A model generated the notes under the pieces. That model had not been told where the DNA came from, made no database searches, and saw only the letters and a list, made by a program, of their open reading frames with translations. A DNA stretch of 25,494 nucleotides from DASTSN01 sp035760665 (GTDB lineage: Bacteria; Bacteroidota; Bacteroidia; Chitinophagales; Chitinophagaceae). The position numbers were made by a program, and so were the translations under genes. Each line of letters starts with the position of its first letter. Position 1 is the first letter of the stretch. Positions 1 to 7,855 of the stretch are shown here, piece by piece. The DNA lies in the NCBI GenBank assembly GCA_035760665.1, contig DASTSN010000106.1, forward strand, positions 1 through 25,494. Reading direction: 5' to 3'.

Positions 1-1
1 G

Positions 2-925
2 CTCGACATTGCCCTGCAGGATGCAGCAGCTGACAGCACTAAGAAAGCCGCTGTTGTGAACCAGGTTGCTGAAACGATCTCCAAGATCAACAAAGCAGAA
101 GATTTTACCAAACAGCAGGATTACATTCGCCAGTGTGCCCAGCTTTTAAAAATTGATGAGAGCGGCCTGCATGCACTCGTAAACAAGTTTATCCGCAACC
201 GTATTGTTACCCAGGAAAAGGCATTACCGTTTGAAGAGGCAAAAAAACATGAAGACAATGCCCGGACTGCCGAACAAACCGACTATACCGATGCCACTTT
301 TAATCTATTATTTAAGGACGAGCTGCAGGAACGAGAATTTGCCCGCATACTGATTGAATACGGAAACCTGCGATGGAATGAATCGCAACGGGTAGCTGAA
401 TATATTTTCAATGAAGTGCTGGACGAATCTCTTCTTGACAACGGCACCATACTTAAGCTGATCCGGAGTTACCGGGATGAAATGGCGCAACATGGTCAGC
501 AGGTTGACAAGAACTTTTTCATTTATCATCCAGATACAGAAATCAGTTCCCTTTCTGTAGCATTGCTCAATTTCCCGTATGAAGAAAGCGAGCACTGGCG
601 GCGGGAATACAGCCAGTCGACTGGTTATCAGAAACAACTTTTCGAGCAGAGTTACGAAAACTTCATCCGGACACTGGATCAGAAGAATGAAAAAGAATTA
701 ATGCGGTTTTTAAAAATGGACGAAGACCGCACCCTGGAACAGGTCACTTCTGCCATCAATTATTTTCTGCTTCGCAAGATCAGGAAGATGCTGCTGGAAA
801 ATCAAAAGGACCTGGAAAAGCCGCACACAGCCGCCGAATTTGAAACACTGCAGAAAACGCACGAACACCTGAAAAAAATGGAACAGGAAATTACACGGCA
901 AACAGGAACCGTTATTCTTCATTAA
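2..925 (+). CDS. dnaG: DNA primase DnaG, C-terminal part (5' end outside window)
   Basis: This is the last roughly 307 codons of the replicative primase, which makes RNA primers at the fork and docks on the DnaB helicase through its C-terminus. The frame is open from base 2, so the gene begins upstream of the window; an internal GTG at 56 is not a credible start. The visible part holds the region after the catalytic core (residues like DYIRQCAQLLKIDE, which resemble the end of the TOPRIM-core linker) and then an all-helical, charged C-terminal half, as expected of the helicase-binding domain. The zinc finger and TOPRIM residues lie outside the window. The stop codon overlaps by 4 nt the stop of the convergent CYTH gene, so no terminator separates them. 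Identification rests on recognising the tail of the Bacteroidota DnaG family. Confidence 0.85.
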   Translation, partial: LDIALQDAAADSTKKAAVVNQVAETISKINKAEDFTKQQDYIRQCAQLLKIDESGLHALVNKFIRNRIVTQEKALPFEEAKKHEDNARTAEQTDYTDATFNLLFKDELQEREFARILIEYGNLRWNESQRVAEYIFNEVLDESLLDNGTILKLIRSYRDEMAQHGQQVDKNFFIYHPDTEISSLSVALLNFPYEESEHWRREYSQSTGYQKQLFEQSYENFIRTLDQKNEKELMRFLKMDEDRTLEQVTSAINYFLLRKIRKMLLENQKDLEKPHTAAEFETLQKTHEHLKKMEQEITRQTGTVILH

Positions 926-1443
926 AGAGTTTTCTCCAGCAGCATATCGCTGTAAGAGACCGCTACCAGGTCTTCGTGACGGATGCCAAATGCCTGCAAG
1001 TAAAAATCACACTGCTGCTGTAACTCTTCCCTGGTTTTGGCTGCCAGCAGGTTACCGGCCTCGATTTCCACAAAACTACCCAGGCCGGTTACTTCATCAA
1101 TGTGAAACTTGACATTGCCGATATAATAAATCTCCCGTTTTTTTTCCACCACCACTTTAATACCGATGCTTTTCTGCAGCACTTCCTTCAAACCGCCTGC
1201 ATCGGGAATCTTAACCAGGTTGAAATGCGAACTTTTGGGGCCTTGCTGGTTTGAACGTTCGTAGTAGATTAAGTTATTTTCAATTTTTCCTTCCCGCAAT
1301 TTTAAACGTCCGCTGGCAACACAGAAATACGTATCTACCTGGTGATCGGTTCCTTTAAAATCGGCATGCTGGGCTATTAGGTAATTCCTGATAAAGGCCG
1401 GATCGGGGCATTTCGCCTTTATTTCTACGTTCAGGTATGACAT
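922..1443 (-). CDS. CYTH-domain protein (class IV adenylate cyclase-like / triphosphate tunnel enzyme)
   Basis: A 173-residue, single-domain CYTH protein. The family binds triphosphate-bearing substrates in an eight-stranded tunnel and includes class IV adenylate cyclases, thiamine triphosphatases and inorganic triphosphatases. Visible features are the N-terminal strand NVEIKAK, alternating charged strands (RLKLREGKIENNLIYYER, then a VEKKREIYY strand), HIDEVTGLGSFVEIE near residues 115-130, and a C-terminal SYSDMLL helix. The family's ExExK signature appears as N-x-E-x-K, with Asn in place of the first Glu; the remaining basic and acidic strand residues are in place. ATG at 1443 is the only sensible start. 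It converges on dnaG with a 4-nt overlap. The substrate cannot be told from the sequence; cyclase activity is only a family label. Confidence 0.8.
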   Translation of the reverse strand: MSYLNVEIKAKCPDPAFIRNYLIAQHADFKGTDHQVDTYFCVASGRLKLREGKIENNLIYYERSNQQGPKSSHFNLVKIPDAGGLKEVLQKSIGIKVVVEKKREIYYIGNVKFHIDEVTGLGSFVEIEAGNLLAAKTREELQQQCDFYLQAFGIRHEDLVAVSYSDMLLEKTL

Positions 1444-1503
1444 GAAAAGGGTTTTGCAACCATTCCTGAAGAACGGCCACTTAAAAAAAAGGATTGGGAT
1501 GAA

Positions 1504-1941
1504 TCAGGCCATGGCAGGTTCACGCCGGCGATCCCTGGAGGCTGGAGCACTGCCGGCATCACATTTATCAAAGCGCATGGCGCTCCAAACGTGATCCAGT
1601 TCTACCTGGCATACACTCTGGTAACCGGCGCAGGTCAGCTGGTTCCAGCTGCATTCGCGGTTCAGGTCCGTAACAATCTTTGATGTTGTTTTGGGATAAG
1701 CCACCCAGAATTTTGTGTCCTTCTTTAAGGCTGGCATAATGTCTTTCAGAATGCAGTTGAGCTGATTTTCATTCACCGCAAACACCAGCGCAAAGTCGAT
1801 TTTCCGGCTTTTCAGCAAGGGTGTTACGTTTTTAGAGAAAGACAACTTAGCAAACTGCTTCTCAATGGAGGAGGGCAAGCCCTGGATAAGCAGGTTCTTT
1901 TCTCCATTGACCTGTAATTTTTCAAAAAGCGTTTGTGACAT
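1504..1941 (-). CDS. DUF3052-like hypothetical protein
   Basis: A protein of 145 residues from the ATG at 1941. The frame stays open to another ATG at 2007, but the extra 22 residues (rich in Gly, Pro and Thr) look like translated leader, and family-like sequence begins at MSQTLFEKLQ. The core pattern is a strand LLIQGLP, then ALVFAVNE, FWVAYPKTTSK, a DLNRECSW helix, and finally QVELDHVWSAMRF. This matches the layout of DUF3052 proteins, small Rossmann-like cytosolic proteins of unknown role. The last 18 residues (Ala/Arg/Pro-rich, coded by GC-rich DNA) are unlike the rest and look like an unstructured tail. A TAATTTTG motif at 2024-2031 is a candidate promoter. Function unknown. Confidence 0.7.
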   Translation of the reverse strand: MSQTLFEKLQVNGEKNLLIQGLPSSIEKQFAKLSFSKNVTPLLKSRKIDFALVFAVNENQLNCILKDIMPALKKDTKFWVAYPKTTSKIVTDLNRECSWNQLTCAGYQSVCQVELDHVWSAMRFDKCDAGSAPASRDRRREPAMA

Positions 1942-2023
1942 ACCTTGAAAGATGTTTAAGGGGTTTTCAACACCGTCCCCGGTTCGATGAGCCGGCGTAC
2001 CATCCACATAAAATTCAGAGTTG

Positions 2024-2031
2024 CAAAATTA
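2024..2031 (-). promoter_or_regulatory. Candidate Bacteroidota -7 promoter element for the DUF3052-like gene
   Basis: On the minus strand the sequence reads TAATTTTG, an exact match to the Bacteroidota TAnnTTTG element. It sits upstream of both possible starts (2007 and 1941). I do not see a TTTG at the usual -33 distance, so support is partial. Confidence 0.45.
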
Positions 2032-2064
2032 AGGAAAAAAGCCGGACGGCGGGTATAATAACAA

Positions 2065-2098
2065 GAAAAATCCTGTGCAGACAATGTTTGCACAGGAT
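2065..2098 (-). terminator. Intrinsic terminator of the M48 protease gene
   Basis: A perfect 10-bp stem (bases 2070-2079 with 2089-2098) has a 9-nt loop. Read on the minus strand it is followed at once by a T run (the A run at 2066-2070 on the plus strand). It lies 22 nt past the stop of the M48 gene, exactly where its transcript should end. A T-rich stretch on the other side (about 2104-2115) might let it work weakly in the plus direction too. Confidence 0.8.
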
Positions 2099-2119
2099 CA
2101 CATTGATTTTTTTACTATC

Positions 2120-2929
2120 CTATTTACTGACCGGCTTATAATATTTTAACGCTTCCGGCATATATTTTTTCAGTTCTTCAATCCGGTGTCCGTCATCGGG
2201 GTGGGTACTCAGAAATTCAGGCGGTTTCTGCCCCCCGGATGATGCCATTCTTTGCCATAAAGGTATGGCTTCCTGTGGGTTATAGCCTGCCATGGCCGCC
2301 CAAATGAGGCCCCAGTGATCGGCTTCCAGTTCGTGTTTGCGGGAGAAAGGCAACAGCACGCCAACCTGGGCGCCAATGCCGAAAGCCGTCATAAATGCGT
2401 TCTGAGTTTGTGCGGGTTTATTTGCCATAGCCACCTGTAAGCCTGTGCTAACCACTTCGGCACCCAATTGCTGGCTCATACGTTCATTTCCATGTTGAAA
2501 AATGGCATGGGATACTTCGTGCCCCATCACAATCGCCAGCGCCGCTTCGTTTTGCGTAATGGGCAGCAGGCCGGTATACACCACTATTTTGCCACCCGGC
2601 ATGCACCAGGCATTCACTTCTTTACTGTCGACAAGATTGTACTCCCATTTGTAATCTTTCAGCGCATCTGTAAGTCCTTTTTCTTTGTAGTAACTCTCTA
2701 CGGCGTTTGCAATACGCTGCCCTACCCTGCGCACCATTTCGGCATCTTTATTAGTTGTATTACTGATCACTTTGTTTTCTGACAAAAATTGTTGATACTG
2801 TTGCCCCGCCATGGACTGCAGTTCTGATTCCGGGATCAGTTTAAACTGGCTTCTTCCGGTTATCGCATTCCTGGTGCAGGAAATCAGCAATGCAGCAGCG
2901 ATAAAAATTGAAGAAATGGTTCTGATCAT
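2120..2929 (-). CDS. M48 family metalloprotease, predicted lipoprotein
   Basis: A zinc-dependent endopeptidase of family M48 (269 residues), the group that includes BepA/LoiP-type envelope quality-control proteases. From the ATG at 2929 it has a lipoprotein signal peptide with lipobox LISC and Cys18 as the lipidation site, so it should sit in the periplasm anchored to a membrane. The catalytic motif HEVSH is at residues 137-141 and the third zinc ligand motif HELEAD at about 199-204. STHPDDGHRIEEL near the C-terminus is also typical of M48 domains. The reading frame extends to a TTG at 2953, but that would spoil the signal peptide. A strong terminator follows. A role in outer-membrane protein turnover is inferred from the family, not shown. 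Confidence 0.9.
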   Translation of the reverse strand: MIRTISSIFIAAALLISCTRNAITGRSQFKLIPESELQSMAGQQYQQFLSENKVISNTTNKDAEMVRRVGQRIANAVESYYKEKGLTDALKDYKWEYNLVDSKEVNAWCMPGGKIVVYTGLLPITQNEAALAIVMGHEVSHAIFQHGNERMSQQLGAEVVSTGLQVAMANKPAQTQNAFMTAFGIGAQVGVLLPFSRKHELEADHWGLIWAAMAGYNPQEAIPLWQRMASSGGQKPPEFLSTHPDDGHRIEELKKYMPEALKYYKPVSK

Positions 2930-3230
2930 AAAGGTTTTCTTTAGAGAAGTCAATGATTATACCAAACTATTTTTCGAAAGTAAAGATATTAAGGTTTGCC
3001 TTTGCAGGCAGAAAATGTTCTGGTATCCGGGCAGAAACTGGCAAGCCTTAAGACTGACCAGCCATGCAAAAACAGACCAGCCGAATTCATAGTTCATGAG
3101 CAAACGGATAAACCTGTCATGCACAGCTATTTTATTGAAGATCGATGTACCTGTGATTGGTAAATACTATGCTGCCATTAACAAAAGCAGGAACGATTTA
3201 TGATTATTTTTTCAGACAAAACAGCAGTAT
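2930..3230. other. Divergent intergenic region, 301 nt, no gene recognised
   Basis: Lies between the divergent M48 and DUF4251 genes and so must hold promoters for both. I see no exact TAnnTTTG; the nearest matches are CGAAAGTA at 2975-2982 (minus strand TACTTTCG, one mismatch) and TATTTTTT at 3205-3212 on the plus strand (one mismatch). A direct repeat GACCAGCC occurs at 3056-3063 and 3075-3082. Short open frames here look like chance. Nothing else is recognisable. Confidence 0.4.
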
Positions 3231-3716
3231 ATGAAAACCCAGTTTCAGTTTATCAAACTTGTTTTTACAGGAATACTTGCCTTCTTCATTGCGGGCAACT
3301 TGCCTGCACAGGAGCTTGACCAGATAAAATCAATCGTTGAATCCAGGCACTATGTTTTCGTAGCACAAACGGCCCAGCCTATGCGAGGCGGCACCCGCCA
3401 GTTAACTTCCGGGTACGAACTTCGTGTAGCAGGCGATACAATCACTTCATACCTGCCCTATTTTGGCAGGGCCTACGTTGCTCCTTTCGATCCGTCAGAA
3501 GGCGGTATTAAATTCACCGCGGTAAAAGCTAACTACCAAATGAAGCAAGCCAGGAACGGAGGCTGGAACATACAGATCAGACCTGCAGACGCCGGAGATG
3601 TGCGCCAAATTACCCTCAGCATTTCGTCAAAAGGATTTGCCAGCCTGCAGGTTATCAGTACCAACCGACAGGATATTTCTTTTTACGGGTATATTAAAAC
3701 AATCGAGACGCCCTAA
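3231..3716 (+). CDS. DUF4251 domain-containing exported protein
   Basis: A 161-residue protein with a clear N-terminal signal peptide (hydrophobic stretch at about residues 8-22, cleavage probably after Ala26 at NLPAQ). The mature part begins with a helix (DQIKSIVESRHYVFVAQTA) followed by beta-rich sequence containing RQLTSGYELRVAGDTITSYLPYFGRAY, PFDPSEGGIKF and DISFYGYI. This order matches the DUF4251 family, small exported beta proteins common in Bacteroidota and of unknown function. ATG at 3231 follows an A-rich stretch without a Shine-Dalgarno sequence. It probably acts in the periplasm or at the cell surface. The next gene on the same strand starts 140 nt later, so it may have its own promoter. 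Confidence 0.75.
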   Translation: MKTQFQFIKLVFTGILAFFIAGNLPAQELDQIKSIVESRHYVFVAQTAQPMRGGTRQLTSGYELRVAGDTITSYLPYFGRAYVAPFDPSEGGIKFTAVKANYQMKQARNGGWNIQIRPADAGDVRQITLSISSKGFASLQVISTNRQDISFYGYIKTIETP

Positions 3717-3856
3717 ATAAAATTTACGGGCGAACTATATCTTAAATTTTGCAGGGGACATAAAAAAATGCCATCTCAATTACCGGCGCAGGCACTGTGC
3801 TATAATTGAAAATTGTATATTTAAGATTCAAACCAATTAAACCAAATAATTTACGT

Positions 3857-4228
3857 ATGAAAAAAATCATGCTCATCCTGCTGGTAGCGGCAGCAGGTAC
3901 CGGTGCAAAAGCTCAGTTCAGCGGAACCAAATGGAAGACGACCCTGCAACTTGACTCACCCATTGATGTTATTTTCGATTTTCGAAAAGATACAGTTGAT
4001 GCCATTACAGCTGATAACAATATGCTGCTGGAAACCAGCTTGTACACGGTAAAAGACAGCGTACTGACATTACAAAAAATCAACGGACAAAGTGATTGCG
4101 ACGGAAATACCATCGGCAAGTACAAATTTGAAATAAAAGGCGATGCGATGCAGGTAACGCTGATTGAAGACGATTGCTATAATCGTTCTGCAGTATTGAA
4201 TAATATTACCTGGGAACGGATGAAATAA
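3857..4228 (+). CDS. Small exported protein of unknown function
   Basis: A protein of 123 residues from the ATG at 3857. An upstream in-frame start at 3806 would add 17 residues (MKIVYLRFKPIKPNNLR) in front of an already complete signal peptide, so 3857 is preferred. The signal peptide is KKIMLILLVAAAGTGAKA with likely cleavage before QFSGTKW. The mature part looks all-beta: GTKWKTTLQLDSP, VIFDF, DAITADNNMLLETSLYTVKDSVLTLQK, GKYKFEIKGDAMQVTLIEDDC. That resembles a lipocalin-like barrel half, as in other small periplasmic Bacteroidota proteins, but I cannot assign a family. Two Cys (in QSDCDG and EDDCYN) could form a disulfide. It ends just before a strong bidirectional terminator. Confidence 0.65.
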   Translation: MKKIMLILLVAAAGTGAKAQFSGTKWKTTLQLDSPIDVIFDFRKDTVDAITADNNMLLETSLYTVKDSVLTLQKINGQSDCDGNTIGKYKFEIKGDAMQVTLIEDDCYNRSAVLNNITWERMK

Positions 4229-4251
4229 ATACCAATTCTTTTTTGTCTTAC

Positions 4252-4288
4252 AAACAGAAAGCGTTTGCATCGCAAACGCTTTCTGTTT
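4252..4288. terminator. Bidirectional intrinsic terminator
   Basis: A perfect 17-bp inverted repeat (4252-4268 with 4272-4288) with a 3-nt loop ATC lies between two convergent genes. The outer ends of the arms are AAACAGAAA and TTTCTGTTT, and a T run (4240-4246) precedes it on the plus strand. In each direction the 3' arm is T-rich, so it can end both the small exported protein gene (+) and the lipoprotein gene (-). Confidence 0.8.
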
Positions 4289-4321
4289 ATCTAAAATTCT
4301 GCAGTCAGTAAGCGAAAATAA

Positions 4322-5452
4322 TTACCGGGCATAAATCTGGCGCATACGGTTATTAAAGTCCGTCAATACTTTTCGCATCAGCTCACGGTATAGTTCGTCA
4401 TAAGCTGGCGGGTTATTGTACACACCGTTGATAATTGCCCTGTCTTTATCGGACAATGCCCGTGAGTCGCCGGTATAGGTACCTGTTAGCTTTTCCCATG
4501 TGTATTGTGCAGGAAACCGCTCGTTGTACAGTATGCGCCGGTCAGCCGCATCTGTAATACGGCAATCCATAGCAGCGCGACTGTCTATAATGCGGCGTGT
4601 TACATTCACGGTGGCTGAAACAGTGACCGTCTTGCCTTTATCTTTTGGCGTAGGTCCTGGTTCTGTAACCGTTTTCGAAACCGTGTAGGAATAATTATTA
4701 CTCATCAGCTGACCAAACCAGATATTGTAAATATTGATATCCATAAACTGATCAACCCGCAACCCTTTGTACTGTGCATCATTCACGGTGTAAAAACGGT
4801 TATAGTAATTACGGCCGATATTATTAAGCCCGGATAAAAGGTCATTTTCCAGGAATGATCCATTGACAGAATAATACCCAAACTGCTGGTTGATGCTGTT
4901 CACGGCGATATTAGTAACCGCCCGGTCATAGGCCTGCTCTTTTTTATCCTGCACATCACTGAAGCCCGGCACATATTTATCCACCAGCACAAAGTTTTCA
5001 TAGGCTTTTTGAGCACTTTTTTTATCCCCTCTGTCCAGGAAATCAAGTCCCAGGTTATAATGAGCATTTGCCGCTGCATTGGCGGCATCCTGCAAGTCTG
5101 CAGCATAATCTGTCGGCTGCAGCACACGCATCGCTCCCGGCGAGCTCATAACAGCATTGTACATACGCTGCAGGGAAGCATAGCTGTTATAAATTTTATC
5201 CAGTTGTTCGATACTGTTCTGACCACTGTTGCGGGCCTGGGATACAGCGCTTAAAAACTGCCGGCTGGCTTGTTGGTAAGCATTGGGCAATACCTGTACT
5301 GCAGAAGCGTTATTGGGATTTTTTTTCAAGTCATCCACAGAAGAATAAACAGCCCGTTCATAATTTCCCTGATCATATAGTTTCTTTGTGGATTTACAGG
5401 CGATGAGTTGAAATCCGGCAAAAAGACAAATGATTTGTACAATTTTTTTCAT
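4322..5452 (-). CDS. Predicted lipoprotein with TPR-like N-terminal half
   Basis: A 376-residue predicted lipoprotein. The signal peptide ends in lipobox LIAC with Cys19 as the lipid anchor. Residues about 20-185 look helical and TPR-like (TKKLYDQGNYERAVYSSVDDL; NAHYNLGLDFLDRGDKKSAQKAYENF). The C-terminal half (about 190-376) has more beta and aromatic sequence, including SKTVTEPG with KGKTVTVSATVNVTRR, then a closing helix PAYDELYRELMRKVLTDFNNRM. I recognise no named family beyond Bacteroidota lipoproteins of this shape. Location is inferred as the periplasmic face of a membrane. It is a single-gene unit: a bidirectional terminator lies downstream and a divergent cupin gene upstream. Function unknown. 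Confidence 0.8.
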   Translation of the reverse strand: MKKIVQIICLFAGFQLIACKSTKKLYDQGNYERAVYSSVDDLKKNPNNASAVQVLPNAYQQASRQFLSAVSQARNSGQNSIEQLDKIYNSYASLQRMYNAVMSSPGAMRVLQPTDYAADLQDAANAAANAHYNLGLDFLDRGDKKSAQKAYENFVLVDKYVPGFSDVQDKKEQAYDRAVTNIAVNSINQQFGYYSVNGSFLENDLLSGLNNIGRNYYNRFYTVNDAQYKGLRVDQFMDINIYNIWFGQLMSNNYSYTVSKTVTEPGPTPKDKGKTVTVSATVNVTRRIIDSRAAMDCRITDAADRRILYNERFPAQYTWEKLTGTYTGDSRALSDKDRAIINGVYNNPPAYDELYRELMRKVLTDFNNRMRQIYAR

Positions 5453-5565
5453 CGGTAAAGGGTTTTAGCGGCTCTAAAATACTACAACTGTTCCGGGTTT
5501 ACTAACGTTTTGATCGTATAATAAATTTTACCTTCCGGTACTTATTCTATTATAAAAGCAAAATC

Positions 5566-5982
5566 ATGAAAAGTCATCTCATACTACCAGCTATATTGCT
5601 GGCAATCGTTTGCATTTCCGCTGCCCGTTTTAAAGAAGAGGGTTATGTGCTGGAGCATGAAAGGGATATTGAACAGAAGCAACCCGGGCCGCATGCGGGC
5701 GGTGGCAATACCACTGTTTACCCTTTCTTCGAGGGTATAAAATCCAGTAAACTAGCGTTCCGAAAAAGAGTCTTGCACCCTGGCTCTGCCATTGGCTACC
5801 ATTTACAAGAAACGGATGAAATTTATTATATCCTCAGCGGTGAAGGTGAAATGAATATGAACGGAAAGAGGATTTACCTAAAAGCTGGTGATGCTGTATT
5901 TACAAAAGCCGGCAGCAGTCACGGACTAAAGCCGGCAGGTTACCAGGATTTGTCGCTGATCATCACTTACAACCTTCGCTAA
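5566..5982 (+). CDS. Exported cupin-domain protein
   Basis: A single-domain cupin of 138 residues with an N-terminal signal peptide (hydrophobic residues 5-19), so probably periplasmic. The cupin core spans about residues 62-135. Motif 1 is GYHLQETDEIYYILSGEGE with likely metal ligands His79, Gln81 and Glu85, and motif 2 ends in SSHG with His119. Gln81 stands where many cupins have the second His, which is common in some subgroups. Cupins range from sugar isomerases and dioxygenases to ligand-binding proteins, so the reaction cannot be named. The gene downstream, an exported sugar isomerase-like protein on the same strand 73 nt away, suggests carbohydrate-related chemistry, but this is only context. 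No clear Shine-Dalgarno sequence precedes ATG 5566. Confidence 0.8.
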   Translation: MKSHLILPAILLAIVCISAARFKEEGYVLEHERDIEQKQPGPHAGGGNTTVYPFFEGIKSSKLAFRKRVLHPGSAIGYHLQETDEIYYILSGEGEMNMNGKRIYLKAGDAVFTKAGSSHGLKPAGYQDLSLIITYNLR

Positions 5983-6055
5983 ATCAAACGAACAAAGAAT
6001 GGGTTAATTACTTAAATTAGTGGCCTGTTAACTAAACTTAATTAAAACGATTACT

Positions 6056-6970
6056 ATGCCTACCTCACGCAGAACATTCCTGAAACAAAGTGCTTTTGCT
6101 ATTGCCACTACTTCCCTGCTTTCTGAAAGATTCTTGTCAGGGCTTGCCTCCAAAGAAATTGTGGGAATACAATTGTATTCCGTACGCGATGACATGGCGA
6201 AAGATCCGCTGGGCATACTGAAACAATTAGCAGCGATGGGATACAAATATGTTGAACACGCCAACTATGTGAACCGGAAATTTTATGGCTACTCTCCCAC
6301 CGATTTTAAAAAGCTACTGGGAGATCTTGGCATGCAAATGAAAAGCGGGCATACCGTTATGGGACGCCAGGCCTGGGATGAAGCGAAAAAAGATTTTACA
6401 GATGCCTGGAAATACACCGTGGAGGATGCCGCTACTGTGGGACAGGAATATGTAATCAGCCCCTGGCTTGATGATGAAAACCGCAAAAATTATGATGACC
6501 TGAAACGTTATATGGAAGTCTTCAACAAGAGCGGTGAGTTATGTAAAAAATCAGGTATGAAGTTTGGCTACCACAACCACGATTTTGAATTCAGCCAGCG
6601 CCTCAATGGTGAAAAGGTGTTTGACATTATCCTCCAAAATACGGATCCTTCATTGGTGGCGCAGCAATTGGACATTGGCAACATGTACCATGCCGGCGGC
6701 ATTGCCCTTGAAATTATGAAGCAATACCCTAACCGCTTTGAACTGATGCACGTAAAAGATGAAATCAAATCAAAAGGTGAAGGAGAAATGGGTGGTGGTT
6801 ACGAGAGCACGATCCTTGGCAAAGGTGTGATTCCCGTAAAAGAAATCGTGGACCTTGGCAGGAAATCTGGCACTAAGCATTTCATCATTGAACAGGAAAG
6901 CTACCAGGACAAAACACCGCTGCAAAGTGCGAAAGAAGACCTGGTGATTATGAAAAAATGGGGCTATTAA
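6056..6970 (+). CDS. TAT-exported sugar phosphate isomerase/epimerase-like protein
   Basis: A 304-residue protein of the xylose isomerase-like TIM-barrel superfamily. It opens with a twin-arginine signal (SRRTFLKQSAFA, residues 4-14), so it should be exported folded, perhaps with its metal bound. The barrel starts at GIQLYSVRDD (37-46). Putative metal and substrate residues lie in YHNHDFEF (from 172), QQLDIGNMYHAGG (from 203), MHVKDE and FIIEQESY near the end. Such exported homologues are abundant in Bacteroidota that degrade glycans and are often annotated as sugar phosphate isomerases/epimerases although their substrates are probably unphosphorylated sugars or polyols. It lies 73 nt after the cupin gene and 40 nt before the methyltransferase gene, so co-transcription is possible. 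Substrate unknown. Confidence 0.88.
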   Translation: MPTSRRTFLKQSAFAIATTSLLSERFLSGLASKEIVGIQLYSVRDDMAKDPLGILKQLAAMGYKYVEHANYVNRKFYGYSPTDFKKLLGDLGMQMKSGHTVMGRQAWDEAKKDFTDAWKYTVEDAATVGQEYVISPWLDDENRKNYDDLKRYMEVFNKSGELCKKSGMKFGYHNHDFEFSQRLNGEKVFDIILQNTDPSLVAQQLDIGNMYHAGGIALEIMKQYPNRFELMHVKDEIKSKGEGEMGGGYESTILGKGVIPVKEIVDLGRKSGTKHFIIEQESYQDKTPLQSAKEDLVIMKKWGY

Positions 6971-7010
6971 TCCCTAATAGTTTCCCCGGAACATAATAGG
7001 ACGTCCATTT

Positions 7011-7850
7011 ATGTCACATGAAACAGACCCGGTAGCAGAGCACTATACAATTGATCATCTTTTTGAAAAGATCATCAGCAGCCTGGAACAAGCCGGGATC
7101 GGCCGCAGTAACTTATCCTACCAGGATATTGCTGCGGCCGATCAGTTTCATGTGGGAGGCGTGGACATTTCAAGAAGGCTGGCCCAGCAAGCCGGGTTGC
7201 AACAAGGCTGGCAGGTACTGGATATTGGTTGTGGTATCGGCGGCCCCTGCAGGATGCTTGCGGCAGAGTTCGGTTGTACCGTTACCGGTATTGACATTAC
7301 GCCTGAATACATACGAACGGCTACAAAGCTTTCTGCACTGGCCGGGCTTTCCGGAAAAACAACGTTTGTGTATGGCAGCGCCCTGGCACTTCCCTTCCCC
7401 GGCAAAAACTTCGATGCCGTATGGACCCAGCATGTACAAATGAATATTCCCGATAAAACTGCGTTTTACAATGGCATCAGCCGTGTAGTGAAAGACGGCG
7501 GACTCTTTATTTATCATGATATCGTTTCTACAGGCAATCAATCTGTATCCTATCCAACTCCCTGGGCTGACGACGCCTCACAAAGTTTTTTATTTACAGG
7601 CCAGGATTTACAGCAGCAACTTCACAACAATCATTTTACGGAAGTCTTCAGCATGGATTATACAAAAGAAGGTATTAGCTTCTTTGAAAAAATGCTCAAC
7701 CGTACGAATACGCAGATACCCAAGGGCCCGACATTACAATTACTAATGGGCGATACCTTTCCGCTGCGTATGAAAAATATTTATCACAACCTGCTCGAAA
7801 ACAAACTTGCTATCTTGAGTGGTATTTGTGTAAAACAACGGACTACATAA
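7011..7850 (+). CDS. Class I SAM-dependent methyltransferase
   Basis: A 279-residue cytosolic methyltransferase with the Rossmann fold. A cap of about 65 residues precedes motif I, VLDIGCGIGGP (69-79). Then come the acidic motif II strand (TVTGIDITPEYI), the motif III region (GSALALPFPGKNFDAVWTQHVQMNI) and RVVKDGGLFIYHDI. The sequence DQFHVGG before motif I together with WTQHVQMNI fits the subgroup of small-molecule methyltransferases related to glycine/sarcosine/dimethylglycine and UbiE-type N/C-methyltransferases. The acceptor cannot be named. ATG at 7011 follows a weak purine-rich AGGAC about 8 nt upstream. An imperfect 28-nt palindrome follows the stop at 7856-7883. Confidence 0.85.
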   Translation: MSHETDPVAEHYTIDHLFEKIISSLEQAGIGRSNLSYQDIAAADQFHVGGVDISRRLAQQAGLQQGWQVLDIGCGIGGPCRMLAAEFGCTVTGIDITPEYIRTATKLSALAGLSGKTTFVYGSALALPFPGKNFDAVWTQHVQMNIPDKTAFYNGISRVVKDGGLFIYHDIVSTGNQSVSYPTPWADDASQSFLFTGQDLQQQLHNNHFTEVFSMDYTKEGISFFEKMLNRTNTQIPKGPTLQLLMGDTFPLRMKNIYHNLLENKLAILSGICVKQRTT

Positions 7851-7855
7851 GCCAT

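Noticed and set aside
1942..2007. Longer start for the DUF3052-like gene at 2007
   Set aside because: The extra 22 residues do not look like the family's start, and ATG 1941 begins with plausible protein sequence; 2007 remains possible.
3056..3082. Direct repeat GACCAGCC at 19-nt spacing, considered as a regulator site or start of a repeat array
   Set aside because: There are only two 8-nt copies with no further units, so it is easily due to chance.
4500..5254. Plus-strand and alternative frames within the TPR-like lipoprotein gene
   Set aside because: They have no recognisable features and overlap a convincing lipoprotein frame.
7148..7541. Antisense frames within the methyltransferase gene
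   Set aside because: They are shadows of a clear coding gene and show no domain or motif.
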